Of a DNA stretch of 64,000 nucleotides, positions 46,797-57,820 are shown piece after piece. Within the stretch, counting starts at the first letter, position 1. Each line of letters opens with the position of its first letter. The DNA is taken from positions 1 to 64,000 of the forward strand of contig JABDLJ010000023.1 in assembly GCA_013003075.1 (NCBI GenBank), read 5' to 3'. The position numbers and the translations under genes are program-made. Source of the stretch: Paracoccaceae bacterium (GTDB lineage Bacteria; Pseudomonadota; Alphaproteobacteria; Rhodobacterales; Rhodobacteraceae). The notes beneath the pieces are model-generated. The model made no database searches. It was given only the letters and a program-made list of their open reading frames with translations, and was not told the origin of the DNA.

Positions 46797-47698
46797 TCGG
46801 CGAACACCCGAGAAGGGTGCAGCATCCCGGCCTTGTAGACCCCGATTGCGACCACCTTGCCGCCATGCGACGCCCAGGCGACCTCGCCGAAGTCGGCATC
46901 GGTGGCGATCACCTGCGCGGCATTGCCGTTGCGCAGCCGCGCCGCCGCCTCGGCCGAGCAGCGCGCCTGAGGCAGATCCTCCAGTGCGATCTCGACCGGC
47001 AGCAGCATCGCGTCCAGCTCTGCCGTCCCCTTCAGCCCATCGAGCGCTTCGAAATCGATGCCATCTTCGGCCTCGAACGGCCCCGACCAGATCCGCCGAA
47101 GCTGCGAGACATGGCCATAGCATCCCAGCGCCGCGCCCAGATCGCGAGCGATGGCGCGCACATAGCCGCCCTTGCCGCACACCATTTCCAGCGTCACGTG
47201 ATCTGCATCGTCGCGGGCGACGAACTTGAGGCTTTCCACCCACAAGGGCCGAGCCGCGATCTCGACCTCTTCACCGGCGCGGGCCCGCGCATAGGCCCGC
47301 TCGCCATCGATCTTGACGGCCGAAAATGCTGGCGGCACCTGCATGATCTCGTCTTCGAATTCGGGCAAGGCGGCGCGGATGGCGTCATCCGATGGACGCA
47401 GATCGCTGGTCTGGGTGATCTCGCCTTCACGGTCATCGGTGTTTGTGGCCTGCCCCAGCCGAACCGCGAACCGGTAGGCCTTCAGCGCGTCGGTCACATA
47501 AGGAACCGTCTTGGTTGCTTCGCCCAGCGCAACCGCCAGAACGCCCGTCGCCTCGGGGTCCAGCGTTCCGGCATGGCCCGCCTTTTTGGCACCGAAGGCC
47601 CAGCGCACCTTGCCCACAACTGCGTTCGAGGACGGCCCCGCCGGCTTGTCCACGACCACCCAGCCCGAGATATCGCGCCCTTTCCGCCTGCGTCCCAT
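46793..47698 (-). CDS. truB: tRNA pseudouridine(55) synthase TruB
   Basis: [56 protein letters not shown]. Confidence 0.98.
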   Translation of the reverse strand: MGRRRKGRDISGWVVVDKPAGPSSNAVVGKVRWAFGAKKAGHAGTLDPEATGVLAVALGEATKTVPYVTDALKAYRFAVRLGQATNTDDREGEITQTSDLRPSDDAIRAALPEFEDEIMQVPPAFSAVKIDGERAYARARAGEEVEIAARPLWVESLKFVARDDADHVTLEMVCGKGGYVRAIARDLGAALGCYGHVSQLRRIWSGPFEAEDGIDFEALDGLKGTAELDAMLLPVEIALEDLPQARCSAEAAARLRNGNAAQVIATDADFGEVAWASHGGKVVAIGVYKAGMLHPSRVFAE

Positions 47699-47756
47699 TC
47701 CTGTCCTCATTGCGTCGATCTGCAGCCGCGCCGTCTAGCGCGCGCATACCCCGCGG

Positions 47757-48512
47757 TCAATTGGCAGTGGCATCCCGCGGCACAGCCAGCGCCAGAATGG
47801 GCCCCATCTGAAAGCCGATATCGCTGCGCCCCAGACCCGGCGCATAAAGCCGCGACGTGTTGCCATCGACGAAAAGCGCATCCGGAGCGCCCAGATGATC
47901 GCGCAAAAGCCGTGCAAACCGGTGAAAGTTGACCGGCGCATCGGCGATCACCGCCAGAACCGTGCCATCGGGGCGCACCCCGATCCCGTTGCGGATGAAG
48001 GCCGAACGCGAGTTCGGAAGGATCTCGGGATGCAGCGCGCCGCCGGACACCAGCAAAGGCCCCGATTGCATGGCGTAATCGCACGCCTGCCCGCTTGCGG
48101 CAAAGGTCCGGCTTTCGGTAATCGTGGCCGCCCCGCCCGACAGGCAGAACACCCCGTTGGGCAACAGCCCGAAATTGCCAGGTCCCGCGCGCAGCGCGAT
48201 CGGCGACAGCGTCTTGCCGCTTTCGATGTAAAGCCCCACCGGGTCACGATCGGGATGATACATCGCGCCGTTCATCGCAAAGACCGCGCGTTCTGCGCGC
48301 GCTGCCAGTATGTCTTCGAGCCGGGCGAAAGAGCCGATCAGAGCCCCGCCCGCATCCTTGTGCCACAGGCGTAGCCCGCCAGCCTTCGGATCAGCTTCGC
48401 AGGCCGTGAAGGGCACGTCCTCGAATGTCCCTGTCCGGCAGGCCGGCATATCCGCAGCCGCTGCGGCCGAGGCCCAAAGCCCGACCGCCAGGGCCGCCGC
48501 GCGCCACATCAC
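47757..48512 (-). CDS. phosphodiester glycosidase family protein (NAGPA/DUF2233-like), secreted
   Basis: Signal peptide; AVFAMNGAMYHPDRDPVGLYIESGKTLSPI, PNGVFCL, SGPLLVSGG, NGIGVRPDGTVLAVI, ALFVDGNTSRLYAPG. Confidence 0.9.
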   Translation of the reverse strand: MMWRAAALAVGLWASAAAAADMPACRTGTFEDVPFTACEADPKAGGLRLWHKDAGGALIGSFARLEDILAARAERAVFAMNGAMYHPDRDPVGLYIESGKTLSPIALRAGPGNFGLLPNGVFCLSGGAATITESRTFAASGQACDYAMQSGPLLVSGGALHPEILPNSRSAFIRNGIGVRPDGTVLAVIADAPVNFHRFARLLRDHLGAPDALFVDGNTSRLYAPGLGRSDIGFQMGPILALAVPRDATAN

Positions 48513-48907
48513 TCGCCCTCGATGTCGCGGCGCACCGTGTCACTGGAAAACAGCCGCCGCGTGTCGTCGAGCCGATCGAAAGTCTCGTCGATGGCAAAGC
48601 GCAGCTCGGGCGCGAACTTCAGCTCTAGCCCCTTGGCCACGACGCGGCGGATTTCGGCCTTGTTGCGGCGCAGGGCGGCCAGCGCGTCCTCGGCGCGGTT
48701 GCCGCCGAGGGGCAGCACATAGGCCGTCGCCACCTTCAGATCGGGCGAGGCGCGCACTTCGCCGACCGTGATGGACATGTTGCCCAGATCCGGATCGTGG
48801 ATGTCGCCGCGCGCCAGCACTTCGCTCAGCCGGCGCCGCAAAAGCTCACCGACCCGAAGTTGGCGCTGCGAGGGCCCCGGCCCTTCAGAAAATCGTCGTG
48901 ATCCCAT
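48509..48907 (-). CDS. rbfA: ribosome-binding factor A
   Basis: RQLRVGELLRRRLSEVLARGDIHDPDLGNMSITVGEVRASPDLKVATAYVLPLGG. Confidence 0.96.
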   Translation of the reverse strand: MGSRRFSEGPGPSQRQLRVGELLRRRLSEVLARGDIHDPDLGNMSITVGEVRASPDLKVATAYVLPLGGNRAEDALAALRRNKAEIRRVVAKGLELKFAPELRFAIDETFDRLDDTRRLFSSDTVRRDIEGE

Positions 48908-49010
48908 GCCGCTCAGATAATGGCTGTGGCCGCCTGCCGCAAGCCGGGGTTTACGCGGTGCGCGCTCTGCCGCAAAAGGAAGGCAGACAGCAAGGAAGGG
49001 CTAGAAGACA

Positions 49011-49820
49011 ATGACGGATCTGCCGGGGATCGTGGTGACGGGTGTGTCGGGCCGCATGGGCCAGATGCTGGTGAATATCATATCGGCCAGCGACAAGGCC
49101 CGCCTGATTGGCGCGGTCGAGCGTCCGGGCCATGACTGGGTCGGCCAAGATCTGGGCGAAGCGATGGGCGGCGCAGCGCGCGGCATCACGGTCGAGGACG
49201 ACCCGCTGGAGCCGTTTTCGCGCGCCCAGGCGATCATAGATTTCACATCGCCCGCCGCTTCGCTCGATTTCGCCGATCTGGCCGCGCAGACCCGTGCGGT
49301 CCACGTGATCGGCACAACCGGGTTCGAGCCCGAAGACCTGCCCCGCCTGACCGCCGCAGCGCGCCATGCCCCGATCATACGCGCCGGCAACATGAGCCTG
49401 GGGGTCAACCTTCTGACCCAGCTTACGTGCCGGGTGGCCGCCGCGCTGGATGAGGATTTCGATATCGAAATCGTCGAGGCGCACCACCGCCACAAGGTCG
49501 ATGCGCCCTCTGGCACCGCGCTGATGCTGGGCGAAGCGGCCGCCGAGGGGCGCGGCATCGATCTTGCCGAGCGCAGCGAAAGCGGCCGCCACGGCATCAC
49601 CGGCGCCCGCGCGCCCGGCGCAATCGGCTTTGCGGCCATTCGTGGCGGCGACATCGTGGGCGAGCACGATGTCATCTTCGCCGCCCCCGGAGAGCGCATC
49701 GTTCTGCGCCATGTGGCAACAGATCGCGCAATTTTCGCGCGGGGTGCGCTGAAAGCTGCCATCTGGGGCCAGGATCAGGCGCCCGGCGAGTACGATATGA
49801 TCGATGTGTTAGGATTATAG
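49011..49820 (+). CDS. dapB: 4-hydroxy-tetrahydrodipicolinate reductase
   Basis: [62 protein letters not shown]. Confidence 0.98.
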   Translation: MTDLPGIVVTGVSGRMGQMLVNIISASDKARLIGAVERPGHDWVGQDLGEAMGGAARGITVEDDPLEPFSRAQAIIDFTSPAASLDFADLAAQTRAVHVIGTTGFEPEDLPRLTAAARHAPIIRAGNMSLGVNLLTQLTCRVAAALDEDFDIEIVEAHHRHKVDAPSGTALMLGEAAAEGRGIDLAERSESGRHGITGARAPGAIGFAAIRGGDIVGEHDVIFAAPGERIVLRHVATDRAIFARGALKAAIWGQDQAPGEYDMIDVLGL

Positions 49821-49880
49821 TGATCCAGTCAGGCCCGGACTGCGTATCTTGCACAACCACTTATGCAGGATGTCACGCTC

Positions 49881-50273
49881 ATGATCCGTACTTTTATCGC
49901 CGCTGCACTCGCATTCGCCCTTGCCTCCGCCATGCCGGCACATGCCGAAGGATGGTCGCTGGTGGATGAGGGCGCGAAGTTCCAGCAGATCAAGCAACGC
50001 GACAGCTTCGTGAATATCGTCACCAAGGGCAAGCTGCGCCGCTTCGGCGTCACGCTGGAGGTCCGCCCAGATGGCGAAATCGACGGCAGCGCGTTCGGCC
50101 GCGACATCTCGGGCCGCTGGAAGTGGCAGAACGGCTACTTCTGCCGAGATCTCAACTGGGGCTCGTCCGAACTCGGCACCAATTGCCAAGAGGTTCAGAT
50201 CAGTGGCAGCACGCTGCGCTTCACCTCCGACCAGGGCCAGGGACGCTTCGCCGATCTGGAGCTGCGCCGCTAA
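49881..50273 (+). CDS. hypothetical secreted protein
   Basis: Signal peptide MIRTFIAAALAFALASAMPAHA; GRDISGRWKWQNGYFCRDLNWG. Confidence 0.75.
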   Translation: MIRTFIAAALAFALASAMPAHAEGWSLVDEGAKFQQIKQRDSFVNIVTKGKLRRFGVTLEVRPDGEIDGSAFGRDISGRWKWQNGYFCRDLNWGSSELGTNCQEVQISGSTLRFTSDQGQGRFADLELRR

Positions 50274-50282
50274 CCGCGCCTC

Positions 50283-50468
50283 CTAGAAGTCGATCGCAAT
50301 TCCCTTCTTTTCCCAGTCGCCATAGCGCACCGGTTCGGGCCCGTCGCGGCCCCCAAGTTCGGACGGCAAGTCCAGCTCTTTCTCCTTTTTGCGGCGCGCG
50401 GCGGCCTCTTCCAGCGCGCGGACTGCCGCTGGAGGCAAAACTTTCTTGTCGGGGCTTTCGCTGGTCAT
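50283..50468 (-). CDS. DUF1674 / SDHAF4-like succinate dehydrogenase assembly protein
   Basis: 61 aa ending PSELGGRDGPEPVRYGDWEKKGIAIDF, the conserved DUF1674 C-terminus. Confidence 0.88.
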   Translation of the reverse strand: MTSESPDKKVLPPAAVRALEEAAARRKKEKELDLPSELGGRDGPEPVRYGDWEKKGIAIDF

Positions 50469-50544
50469 CAAAGCGTTCCTTGTTGCGCCACTTCCGATGA
50501 TATACGCCCCGTCTCGCACATCTCAACCGCAGCAGGGCGCGAAA

Positions 50545-51834
50545 ATGGCACCAGGCAAAGACGATAGCGGCCTTCCCGCCCGGCGCGCGGCGCTTGCGCT
50601 GATCAATGGCGTCACGCTGCAAGCCAAGCTTCTGACCGAAATGCTGCCCCGCGCCGTTCAGCACCTTGTCCCCGCCGACCGCGCCCGCGCCCAGCGACTG
50701 GCCACCGAGACACTGCGCGTGCTGAACCGCGCCGACCGTGTGCTTGGGCCCTACATCAAACGGCGCCCGCAAGAGATCGCGCATAATATCCTGCGTCTCG
50801 CCGTCTGGGAGATGTGCGCCGACGGCGCCGCGCCGCACGGCGTCGTCAACGCCGCCGTCAGCCTGGCGCAGGAACATCCCGACTGCGCGCGCCAGTCGGG
50901 GCTGGTGAACGCGGTGCTGCGCAACATCGCCCGCGACAAGCCGGACTGGGCGGCGCTTGCGGTCCCGACCCTGCCCCGCTGGCTGCGCAAACCGCTGGTA
51001 GACGACTATGGCAAAGAGGCCGTTGCAGCGATGGAGGCCGTCTTCGCCGCCGATCCACCGCTCGATTTGACCCCGAAATCAGGCGATGCCGCGGCGCTTG
51101 CCGAAACGCTCGGCGGCGCGGTAATGCCCAATGGCAGCGTGCGCTTGATCGAGGCCGGCCAAGTGTCCAGCCGGCCGGGCTTCGAGGCGGGCGACTGGTG
51201 GGTGCAGGACGCCGCGGCCAGCTACCCGGTGCTGGCGCTGGCGCCGCGGCCCGGCGAGCGCATCCTCGATATGTGCGCCGCCCCGGGCGGCAAGACGATG
51301 CAGCTTGCCGCAGCCGGGGCCGAGGTCACAGCGCTTGATATCTCCGACCGGCGCATGGCGCGCGTTTCAGAAAACCTCGCCCGCACCGGCCTTGTCGCCG
51401 ACCTTGTGATTGCCGACGCCCTGGAATGGCAGCCCGGCGCGCCGTTCGACGCAATCCTGCTTGACGCGCCCTGCAGCGCGACCGGCACGATCCGCCGCCA
51501 CCCCGATCTACCCTACGCAAAGGACGGCTCGGACTTTCCCGGTCTTTTCGCCCTGCAGGAACGCCTGATCGACCGGTCGCTGACGCTTCTCAAACCCGGC
51601 GGGCGGCTCGTCTTTTGCACCTGCTCGCTGCTGATCGACGAAGGCGAAGAGCAGCTTCGCGACGCGCTGGCGCGCCACCCCGGTCTTTCTGTCGACGCGG
51701 GCGCCGTCGCCCTGCCCGGCATCCAGCCGGACTGGATCGGCCCCGAGGGCGGGCTGCGTCTGCGGCCCGATTACTGGGCCGAGATGGGCGGTATGGATGG
51801 CTTTTTCATCGCAGTCCTGCAAAAGCCTGCCTAA
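50545..51834 (+). CDS. rsmB: 16S rRNA m5C methyltransferase RsmB/Sun
   Basis: NusB-like N-terminus; VQDAAASYPVLAL, ILDMCAAPGGKTMQLA, LLDAPCSATGTIRRHPD. Confidence 0.95.
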   Translation: MAPGKDDSGLPARRAALALINGVTLQAKLLTEMLPRAVQHLVPADRARAQRLATETLRVLNRADRVLGPYIKRRPQEIAHNILRLAVWEMCADGAAPHGVVNAAVSLAQEHPDCARQSGLVNAVLRNIARDKPDWAALAVPTLPRWLRKPLVDDYGKEAVAAMEAVFAADPPLDLTPKSGDAAALAETLGGAVMPNGSVRLIEAGQVSSRPGFEAGDWWVQDAAASYPVLALAPRPGERILDMCAAPGGKTMQLAAAGAEVTALDISDRRMARVSENLARTGLVADLVIADALEWQPGAPFDAILLDAPCSATGTIRRHPDLPYAKDGSDFPGLFALQERLIDRSLTLLKPGGRLVFCTCSLLIDEGEEQLRDALARHPGLSVDAGAVALPGIQPDWIGPEGGLRLRPDYWAEMGGMDGFFIAVLQKPA

Positions 51835-51929
51835 ACATCGACTTCGGCGATGACAGGGCTATCCCGCTTCGCTATCTTTGTGCCAACAATACTGGGTCAA
51901 CCCGGTGATCAGAGGCAGCAGGAAGTCAC

Positions 51930-53681
51930 GTGTCCACACCAGAAAGCTGGTCCGCGCGTCGTGCGCGATGGATGAACCGCTTGCGCGCGCGGCTGTCGCC
52001 GCTTGGCCGCAAGGCAACCGGGTTCACCAGCCAACCCGAGCCGCGCACCATCGGCTCTTTTGCACGGGGCCGGCAACTCTGCGCGGGCAATTTCCTCTTT
52101 GCAGGCCATCTGATCGAGGCGCCGGATACAAAAATCTGGGACCTCGCCGCCCCCGATCAGGCGTTTCAGAACGAGGTCCACGGCTTTGCCTGGCTCGACG
52201 ATCTGGCGGCTGTGGGGGATGGCCCCGCCCAGCGCTGCGCGCAGATCTGGACGCACGAGTGGATCGCCCGCTTCGGCCGCGGCACCGGCCCAGGCTGGGC
52301 GCCCGACTTGACCGGCCGCCGGCTGATCCGGTGGATCAACCACGCGATCTTCCTGCTCAACGGCGTCAGCAGCGACACCAGCCGGGCCTTCTTCGCCGCA
52401 CTCTCGCACCAGGCCAACTTCGTGGCGCATCGCTGGCACGCCGCCGCCCCCGGCCTTCCCCGGTTCGAGGCGCTGTCCGGCCTGATATACGCCGCGCTTT
52501 CCCTGGCCGGCCTGTCGCAAAACATCAGCCGCGCGATGCGCGCACTCGATCGCGAATGCGAGACGCAGATCGACCGAGAGGGCGGCATCGCCTCGCGCAA
52601 CCCCGAAGAGCTTTTGGAGGTCTTCACGCTACTTACATGGACCTTCGAGGCACTGACCGAGGCCGGCCACACCCCCGGCCCCAACCACAAGGCAGCGATC
52701 GAACGCATTGCGCCGACGCTGCGCGCACTGCGCCATGCCGATGGCGGGCTGGCGCGCTTTCACGGCGGCGGGCGCGGCCTGGAAGGACGGCTCGACCAGG
52801 CGCTGGCCAGCTCTGGCGTGCGCCGGATGCGCCCCAACGGGCTGGCGATGGGCTTTGCCCGGCTCAGCCACGGCCGCACCAGCGTCATCATCGACGCCGC
52901 GCTGCCGCCCCGAATGCAGCATTCGCTGAACGGCCATGCCTCGACCCTTGCGTTCGAGCTGACCTCGGGCCGCCGCCCCATCATAGTCAACTGCGGCTCG
53001 GGCGCGACCTTCGGCACCAGCTGGCGCCGGGCCGGGCGCGCCACGCCGTCGCATTCCACCCTTGCCATCGAAGGCTACAGCTCTTCGCGTCTCGGCGGCA
53101 CCGGCTTCATCGCCGGCCAGCGCACCGAGCTTCTGGTCGACACCCCGCGCGACGTGCAGTGCCGCGAGGTCGGCGAGGAAAATCCCACGGTCACGCTGGT
53201 CACCAGCCATGACGGCTATGTGCACACCCACGGGCTGACCCATGTGCGCCGGCTGGAGCTGTCGACCGACGGGCGCAGCCTGACCGGCGAAGATGCCCTC
53301 TCGGCGATAGGCAAGAACGCCGAAAAGCATTTCGACCAGGTGTTCGAGCGCACGCGCCTGCAAGGCGTTCCGTTCCAAATCCGCTTCCATCTGCACCCCG
53401 ATGTCAACGCGCAGCTCGACATGGGTGGCAACGCCGTCTCGCTGGCGCTGAAAAGCGGCGAGCTTTGGGTATTCCGGCATGACGGCACTGCGCAAATGAC
53501 ACTCGCGCCCAGCGTCTATCTTGAAACCGGGCGACTTTCTCCGCGTGCGACCAAACAAATCGTTCTATCTTCTGCCGCAATGGATTATGCGACGCGCATC
53601 GGCTGGATATTCGCCAAGGCGCAAGAGACGCCCGCCGCCACGCGGGACTTCGCGCTGGAAGAGGATCTGGCCTACGACTGA
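51930..53681 (+). CDS. heparinase II/III family protein
   Basis: WINHAIFLLNG, ADGGLARFHGGGRG, GRTSVIIDAALPP...LNGHASTLAFELTSGRRPIIVNCG. Confidence 0.93.
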   Translation: MSTPESWSARRARWMNRLRARLSPLGRKATGFTSQPEPRTIGSFARGRQLCAGNFLFAGHLIEAPDTKIWDLAAPDQAFQNEVHGFAWLDDLAAVGDGPAQRCAQIWTHEWIARFGRGTGPGWAPDLTGRRLIRWINHAIFLLNGVSSDTSRAFFAALSHQANFVAHRWHAAAPGLPRFEALSGLIYAALSLAGLSQNISRAMRALDRECETQIDREGGIASRNPEELLEVFTLLTWTFEALTEAGHTPGPNHKAAIERIAPTLRALRHADGGLARFHGGGRGLEGRLDQALASSGVRRMRPNGLAMGFARLSHGRTSVIIDAALPPRMQHSLNGHASTLAFELTSGRRPIIVNCGSGATFGTSWRRAGRATPSHSTLAIEGYSSSRLGGTGFIAGQRTELLVDTPRDVQCREVGEENPTVTLVTSHDGYVHTHGLTHVRRLELSTDGRSLTGEDALSAIGKNAEKHFDQVFERTRLQGVPFQIRFHLHPDVNAQLDMGGNAVSLALKSGELWVFRHDGTAQMTLAPSVYLETGRLSPRATKQIVLSSAAMDYATRIGWIFAKAQETPAATRDFALEEDLAYD

Positions 53682-53702
53682 CGTTTGCCTTGGGGACCCC
53701 GA

Positions 53703-55292
53703 ATGGCTGATCTTTTCCCGGTGCGCCGCGCACTGATTTCCGTTTCCGACAAGACCGGACTGGCCGAATTTGCCACCGCGCTGGCCGATATGGGGGTCGC
53801 GCTTCTGTCGACCGGCGGCACTGCGGACGGGCTGCGCGCGGCCGGGCTGAAGGTGACGGATGTGGCCGAAATCACCGGCTTTCCCGAGATGATGGACGGC
53901 CGCGTCAAGACGCTGCACCCGGCGGTGCACGGCGGCCTTCTGGCGCTGCGCGACGATGCGGCGCATCAAAAGGCGATGGACGATCACAACATCGAACCGA
54001 TCGACCTTCTGATCGTCAACCTCTACCCGTTCGAGGCGACCGTGGCGAAAGGCGCCGATTACGAAACCTGCATCGAGAACATCGACATCGGCGGCCCCGC
54101 GATGGTGCGCGCCGCGGCCAAGAACCACGCTTTCGTCAACGTGGTGACGGATGTTCAGGACTACGCCGCGCTTCTCGATGAGATGAAAGCCAATGGCGGC
54201 CAGACCTCGCTGGCCTTCCGCAAGACCCTCGCGCAGACCGCCTATACGCGCACCGCAGCCTACGACGCGGCGGTTTCGACCTGGATGGCCGGAGCGATTG
54301 GCCAGACCGCCCCGCGCCGCCGCGCCGTGGCCGGCACGCTGGCCCAGACCCTGCGCTATGGCGAGAACCCGCACCAGTCGGCGGCCTTCTACACCGACGG
54401 CTCGCACCGGCCTGGCGTGGCGACCGCAAAGCAGTGGCAGGGCAAAGAGCTGTCCTACAACAACATCAACGACACCGATGCCGCGTTCGAGCTGATTTCC
54501 GAGTTCGCCCCCGAAGACGGGCCGGCCTGCGCGATCATCAAGCATGCCAACCCCTGCGGCGTGGCGCGCGGCTCGACGCTGGGCGAGGCCTATGCCCGCG
54601 CCTTCGACTGCGACCGCACCTCTGCCTTCGGCGGCATCATCGCGCTGAACCAGCCGTTGGACGAGGCGACCGCGAAAGAGATCGTCGGCATCCTGACCGA
54701 GGTCGTGATCGCCCCCGGCGTCGACGCGGCCGCGCGCGAGATCTTCGCCGCCAAAAAGAACCTGCGGCTTCTGACCACCGAAACGCTCGCAAATCCCGCC
54801 GAGCCGGGGCTGATGGTCAAGCAAGTCTCGGGCGGCTACCTGGCCCAGGATCGCGACTCGGGCCGTATCGGCAAAGACGATCTGAACGTCGTCACAAGAC
54901 GCGCACCCTCGGACGCCGAGCTGCGCGATCTGCTCTTTGCCTGGACCGTCGCCAAGCACGTCAAATCCAACGCCATTGTCTATGCCAAGAACGAGGCCAC
55001 CGTCGGCGTCGGCGCAGGGCAGATGAGCCGCGTCGACAGCTCTACCATCGCCGCGCTGAAGGCCGGGCGCATGGGCGGCGAGCTTGGCCTTTCCCAAAGC
55101 CCCGCCATCGGCTCGGTCGTGGCGTCAGATGCGTTCTTTCCCTTCCCCGACGGGCTTCTGGCCGCCGCAGAGGCCGGCGCCACGGCGGTGATCCAGCCCG
55201 GCGGCTCGGTGCGCGACGACAAGGTGATTGCGGCCGCGGACAAGGCCGGCCTTGCGATGGTCTTCACCGGCATGCGGCATTTCCGGCATTAG
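53703..55292 (+). CDS. purH: bifunctional AICAR formyltransferase/IMP cyclohydrolase
   Basis: [66 protein letters not shown]. Confidence 0.98.
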   Translation: MADLFPVRRALISVSDKTGLAEFATALADMGVALLSTGGTADGLRAAGLKVTDVAEITGFPEMMDGRVKTLHPAVHGGLLALRDDAAHQKAMDDHNIEPIDLLIVNLYPFEATVAKGADYETCIENIDIGGPAMVRAAAKNHAFVNVVTDVQDYAALLDEMKANGGQTSLAFRKTLAQTAYTRTAAYDAAVSTWMAGAIGQTAPRRRAVAGTLAQTLRYGENPHQSAAFYTDGSHRPGVATAKQWQGKELSYNNINDTDAAFELISEFAPEDGPACAIIKHANPCGVARGSTLGEAYARAFDCDRTSAFGGIIALNQPLDEATAKEIVGILTEVVIAPGVDAAAREIFAAKKNLRLLTTETLANPAEPGLMVKQVSGGYLAQDRDSGRIGKDDLNVVTRRAPSDAELRDLLFAWTVAKHVKSNAIVYAKNEATVGVGAGQMSRVDSSTIAALKAGRMGGELGLSQSPAIGSVVASDAFFPFPDGLLAAAEAGATAVIQPGGSVRDDKVIAAADKAGLAMVFTGMRHFRH

Positions 55293-55294
55293 CC

Positions 55295-55792
55295 ATGGCA
55301 ACACGGCGCGTCCTCACAACCGGCCTTGCGGTGCTTGCCGCCGACCAGATCAGCAAGATCGCGGTCGTGCACCTGATGGACCTCAAGACGCTGCTGGCGA
55401 TCGACGTCTGGCCCCCCTACCTCAACTTCCGCATGGCGTGGAACTACGGTATCAACTTCGGCCTGTTCTCCAACAGCGCCGATCTCATGCGCTGGGTCCT
55501 GGTTGCGGTTGCCTTGGCGATCTCGGCCTGGGTCATCCTGTGGCTGCACCGCGACAATCAGGGCCGGATGGCGCAGATCTCCGGCGGGCTGCTGGTGGGC
55601 GGCGCGATCGGCAACGTCATCGACCGCATCGCCTATGGGGCGGTCGCCGACTTTCTCAACATGTCCTGCTGCGGCTTTTCAAACCCCTATTCCTTCAACA
55701 TCGCCGACATCGCGATATTCGCCGGCGCGATCGGGCTTATCGTCTTTACCAGCTCCCAAAAGCCTGCTGACGCGCCCCCGGAAAACCGCTAA
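55295..55792 (+). CDS. lspA: lipoprotein signal peptidase (signal peptidase II)
   Basis: LAADQISKIAVV, MAWNYGINFGLF, GGAIGNVIDRIAYGAVADFL, FNIADIAI. Confidence 0.97.
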   Translation: MATRRVLTTGLAVLAADQISKIAVVHLMDLKTLLAIDVWPPYLNFRMAWNYGINFGLFSNSADLMRWVLVAVALAISAWVILWLHRDNQGRMAQISGGLLVGGAIGNVIDRIAYGAVADFLNMSCCGFSNPYSFNIADIAIFAGAIGLIVFTSSQKPADAPPENR

Positions 55793-55802
55793 GAGGGATC
55801 GC

Positions 55803-56327
55803 ATGGCACGTCACCTGACCCTTACGCTGATCCTTGCGATCGCCGCCGCGTCGCTCGCGGCCTGCAGCGGCGATGACGACCCGCGCCTGATGAATGTCCG
55901 TTCCTCCGGCACGGGGCCTGACGAGTTCGCGATCCTGCCGGGAAAACCGCTTGAGCAGCCGCCAAGCCTTGCCAGCCTGCCGGCGCCCACACCCGGCGGC
56001 ATCAATCGCACCGATCCAACCCCCGAAGCGGACGCCATCGCGGCGCTTGGCGGCAATCCGCGTGCTGCGGCCCCTGCCGATCCGGCACTGATCCTCTACA
56101 CGACCCGGATGGGCGTTGCGCCCGGCATCCGCCGCCAGTTGGCGCAGTCCGATCTGCAATACCGCCGCGAGAACAACGGACGCATCCTGGAACGTCTCTT
56201 CAACACAAATGTGTATTTCGACGCCTACGAGCCGTTTCAGCTCAACAAGTACCGCGAGCTTCAGCGGATGCGTGCCGCCGGCGTGCGCACACCGCAAGCG
56301 CCGCCGCCCCCATTTGGCGGCCAGTAG
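55803..56327 (+). CDS. DUF3035 lipoprotein
   Basis: Lipobox SLAAC; DEFAILPGKPLEQPPSLASLPAPTPGGINRTDPTPEADAIAALGG. Confidence 0.88.
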   Translation: MARHLTLTLILAIAAASLAACSGDDDPRLMNVRSSGTGPDEFAILPGKPLEQPPSLASLPAPTPGGINRTDPTPEADAIAALGGNPRAAAPADPALILYTTRMGVAPGIRRQLAQSDLQYRRENNGRILERLFNTNVYFDAYEPFQLNKYRELQRMRAAGVRTPQAPPPPFGGQ

Positions 56328-56431
56328 CGCGGCACGTGCGCGCAGGTCTCACATCTCCGTCAGGGGCGCCTTGAAGAAACGGCAAACCGGCGTAGATGCC
56401 ATCTAACCGAAAGTTGCAATCAAGGTCGCCC

Positions 56432-57820
56432 ATGGTTCACCCTGTCTCGTCCCGCCCCACCCGGCTGCTTGCCGTGCTTGCCACGGCGTTTCTTGCCGCG
56501 TTGCCCGCCCGCGCCGCCGAAGTCACCAATTTCACCCTGGACAACGGCATGGAGGTCGTCGTCCTGGAAGATGACCGCGCGCCCGTGGTCGTGCATATGG
56601 TCTGGTACCGGGCTGGATCGGCCGACGAGCCGCCGGGCCGTTCCGGCATCGCGCATTACCTGGAGCATCTGATGTTCAAGGGCACCGACAAGCGTGGCCC
56701 GCGCGAGTTTTCCGACATCGTGGCTGCCAATGGTGGGACCGACAACGCCTTCACCTCCTATGACTATACCGCCTATTTCCAGCGCATTGCGGCCGATCGG
56801 CTTGAGCAAATGATGGAGATGGAAGCCGACCGGATGCAGAACCTGAGTCTTCTGCAAACCGATGTCGTTACCGAACGCACCGTCGTTCTGGAAGAACGCA
56901 ACCAGCGCACCGAAAACGAGCCCGGCGGACTTTTCGCCGAGCAGCGCCGCGCCGCGCAGTTTCTCAACCACCCCTACGGCATCCCGGTCATCGGCTGGAA
57001 GCACGAGATCGAAGCGCTGACCGTCAACGACGCCATCGCCTTCTACGAAGAGTTCTACGCTCCCAATAACGCGATCCTCGTGGTCGCCGGCGATGTAGAG
57101 GCGGACGAGGTGCGCGCGCTGGCAGAAACCTATTACGGGGTGATCCCGCCCAATCCCGATCTGAAACCGCGCGAGCGTGTCAGCGAGCCGCCACAACTGG
57201 CCGAGCGGCGGCTGGTCTTCGAAGACCCCCGCGTCTCGCAGCCTTATGTCCTGCGCACATATCTCGCGCCCGAGCGTGACCCCGGCGATCAGCGCGACGC
57301 CGCGGCTCTGGCGCTTTTGCGAGAGGTGCTGGGCGGCTCTGGCGCGACCTCGGTCTTGGGCCAGAAGCTGCAGTTCGAAACCCAGCAGGCGATCTATACC
57401 TCCGCCTTCTATTCCGGCGGCTCGCTTGATGATACGACCTTCGGGCTGATCATCGTACCCTCCGAGGGTGTGTCGATGGCCGATGCCGAGGCGGCGCTGG
57501 ACCAGACCGTGGCCGAGTTTATCGAAACCGGCGTCGATCCCGACCAGCTTGCCCGCATCAAGATGCAGATCCGCGCCTCGCGCATCTATGCCGACGACAA
57601 CATCAGCTCGCTTGCCAACCGCTATGGCGGCGCGCTGGCGCAAGGACTGACGGTCGAGGATGTCGAGGCCTGGCCGAAGATCCTCGACAGCATCACCGAG
57701 GACGAGATCATCGCCGCCGCCAAGCGCGTCTTTGACCGCGACAAGGCCGTGACCGGGTGGCTGAAAGCGCCGGATCCCGAAACTGAAGCCGAAACCGAAG
57801 CCGCGGAGGTGCTGCAATGA
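56432..57820 (+). CDS. M16 family zinc metallopeptidase (active-type, HYLEH)
   Basis: SGIAHYLEHLMFKGTDKRGPREF (HxxEH), E at second zinc site region ERTVVLEERNQR. Confidence 0.95.
   Translation: MVHPVSSRPTRLLAVLATAFLAALPARAAEVTNFTLDNGMEVVVLEDDRAPVVVHMVWYRAGSADEPPGRSGIAHYLEHLMFKGTDKRGPREFSDIVAANGGTDNAFTSYDYTAYFQRIAADRLEQMMEMEADRMQNLSLLQTDVVTERTVVLEERNQRTENEPGGLFAEQRRAAQFLNHPYGIPVIGWKHEIEALTVNDAIAFYEEFYAPNNAILVVAGDVEADEVRALAETYYGVIPPNPDLKPRERVSEPPQLAERRLVFEDPRVSQPYVLRTYLAPERDPGDQRDAAALALLREVLGGSGATSVLGQKLQFETQQAIYTSAFYSGGSLDDTTFGLIIVPSEGVSMADAEAALDQTVAEFIETGVDPDQLARIKMQIRASRIYADDNISSLANRYGGALAQGLTVEDVEAWPKILDSITEDEIIAAAKRVFDRDKAVTGWLKAPDPETEAETEAAEVLQ

Noticed and set aside
51878-53212. 444-aa ORF overlapping the heparinase gene
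   Set aside because: Arg/Pro/Ala-rich alternative frame; heparinase II/III motifs are in the other frame.
53565-55097. 510-aa minus-strand ORF antisense to purH
   Set aside because: Mirror frame of the well-supported purH; no recognisable motifs.
54434-55294. Upstream extension of the lspA ORF
   Set aside because: Alternative frame of purH; lspA starts at 55295.
56420-57817. 465-aa minus-strand ORF antisense to M16 peptidase
   Set aside because: Antisense shadow of a gene with clear motifs.
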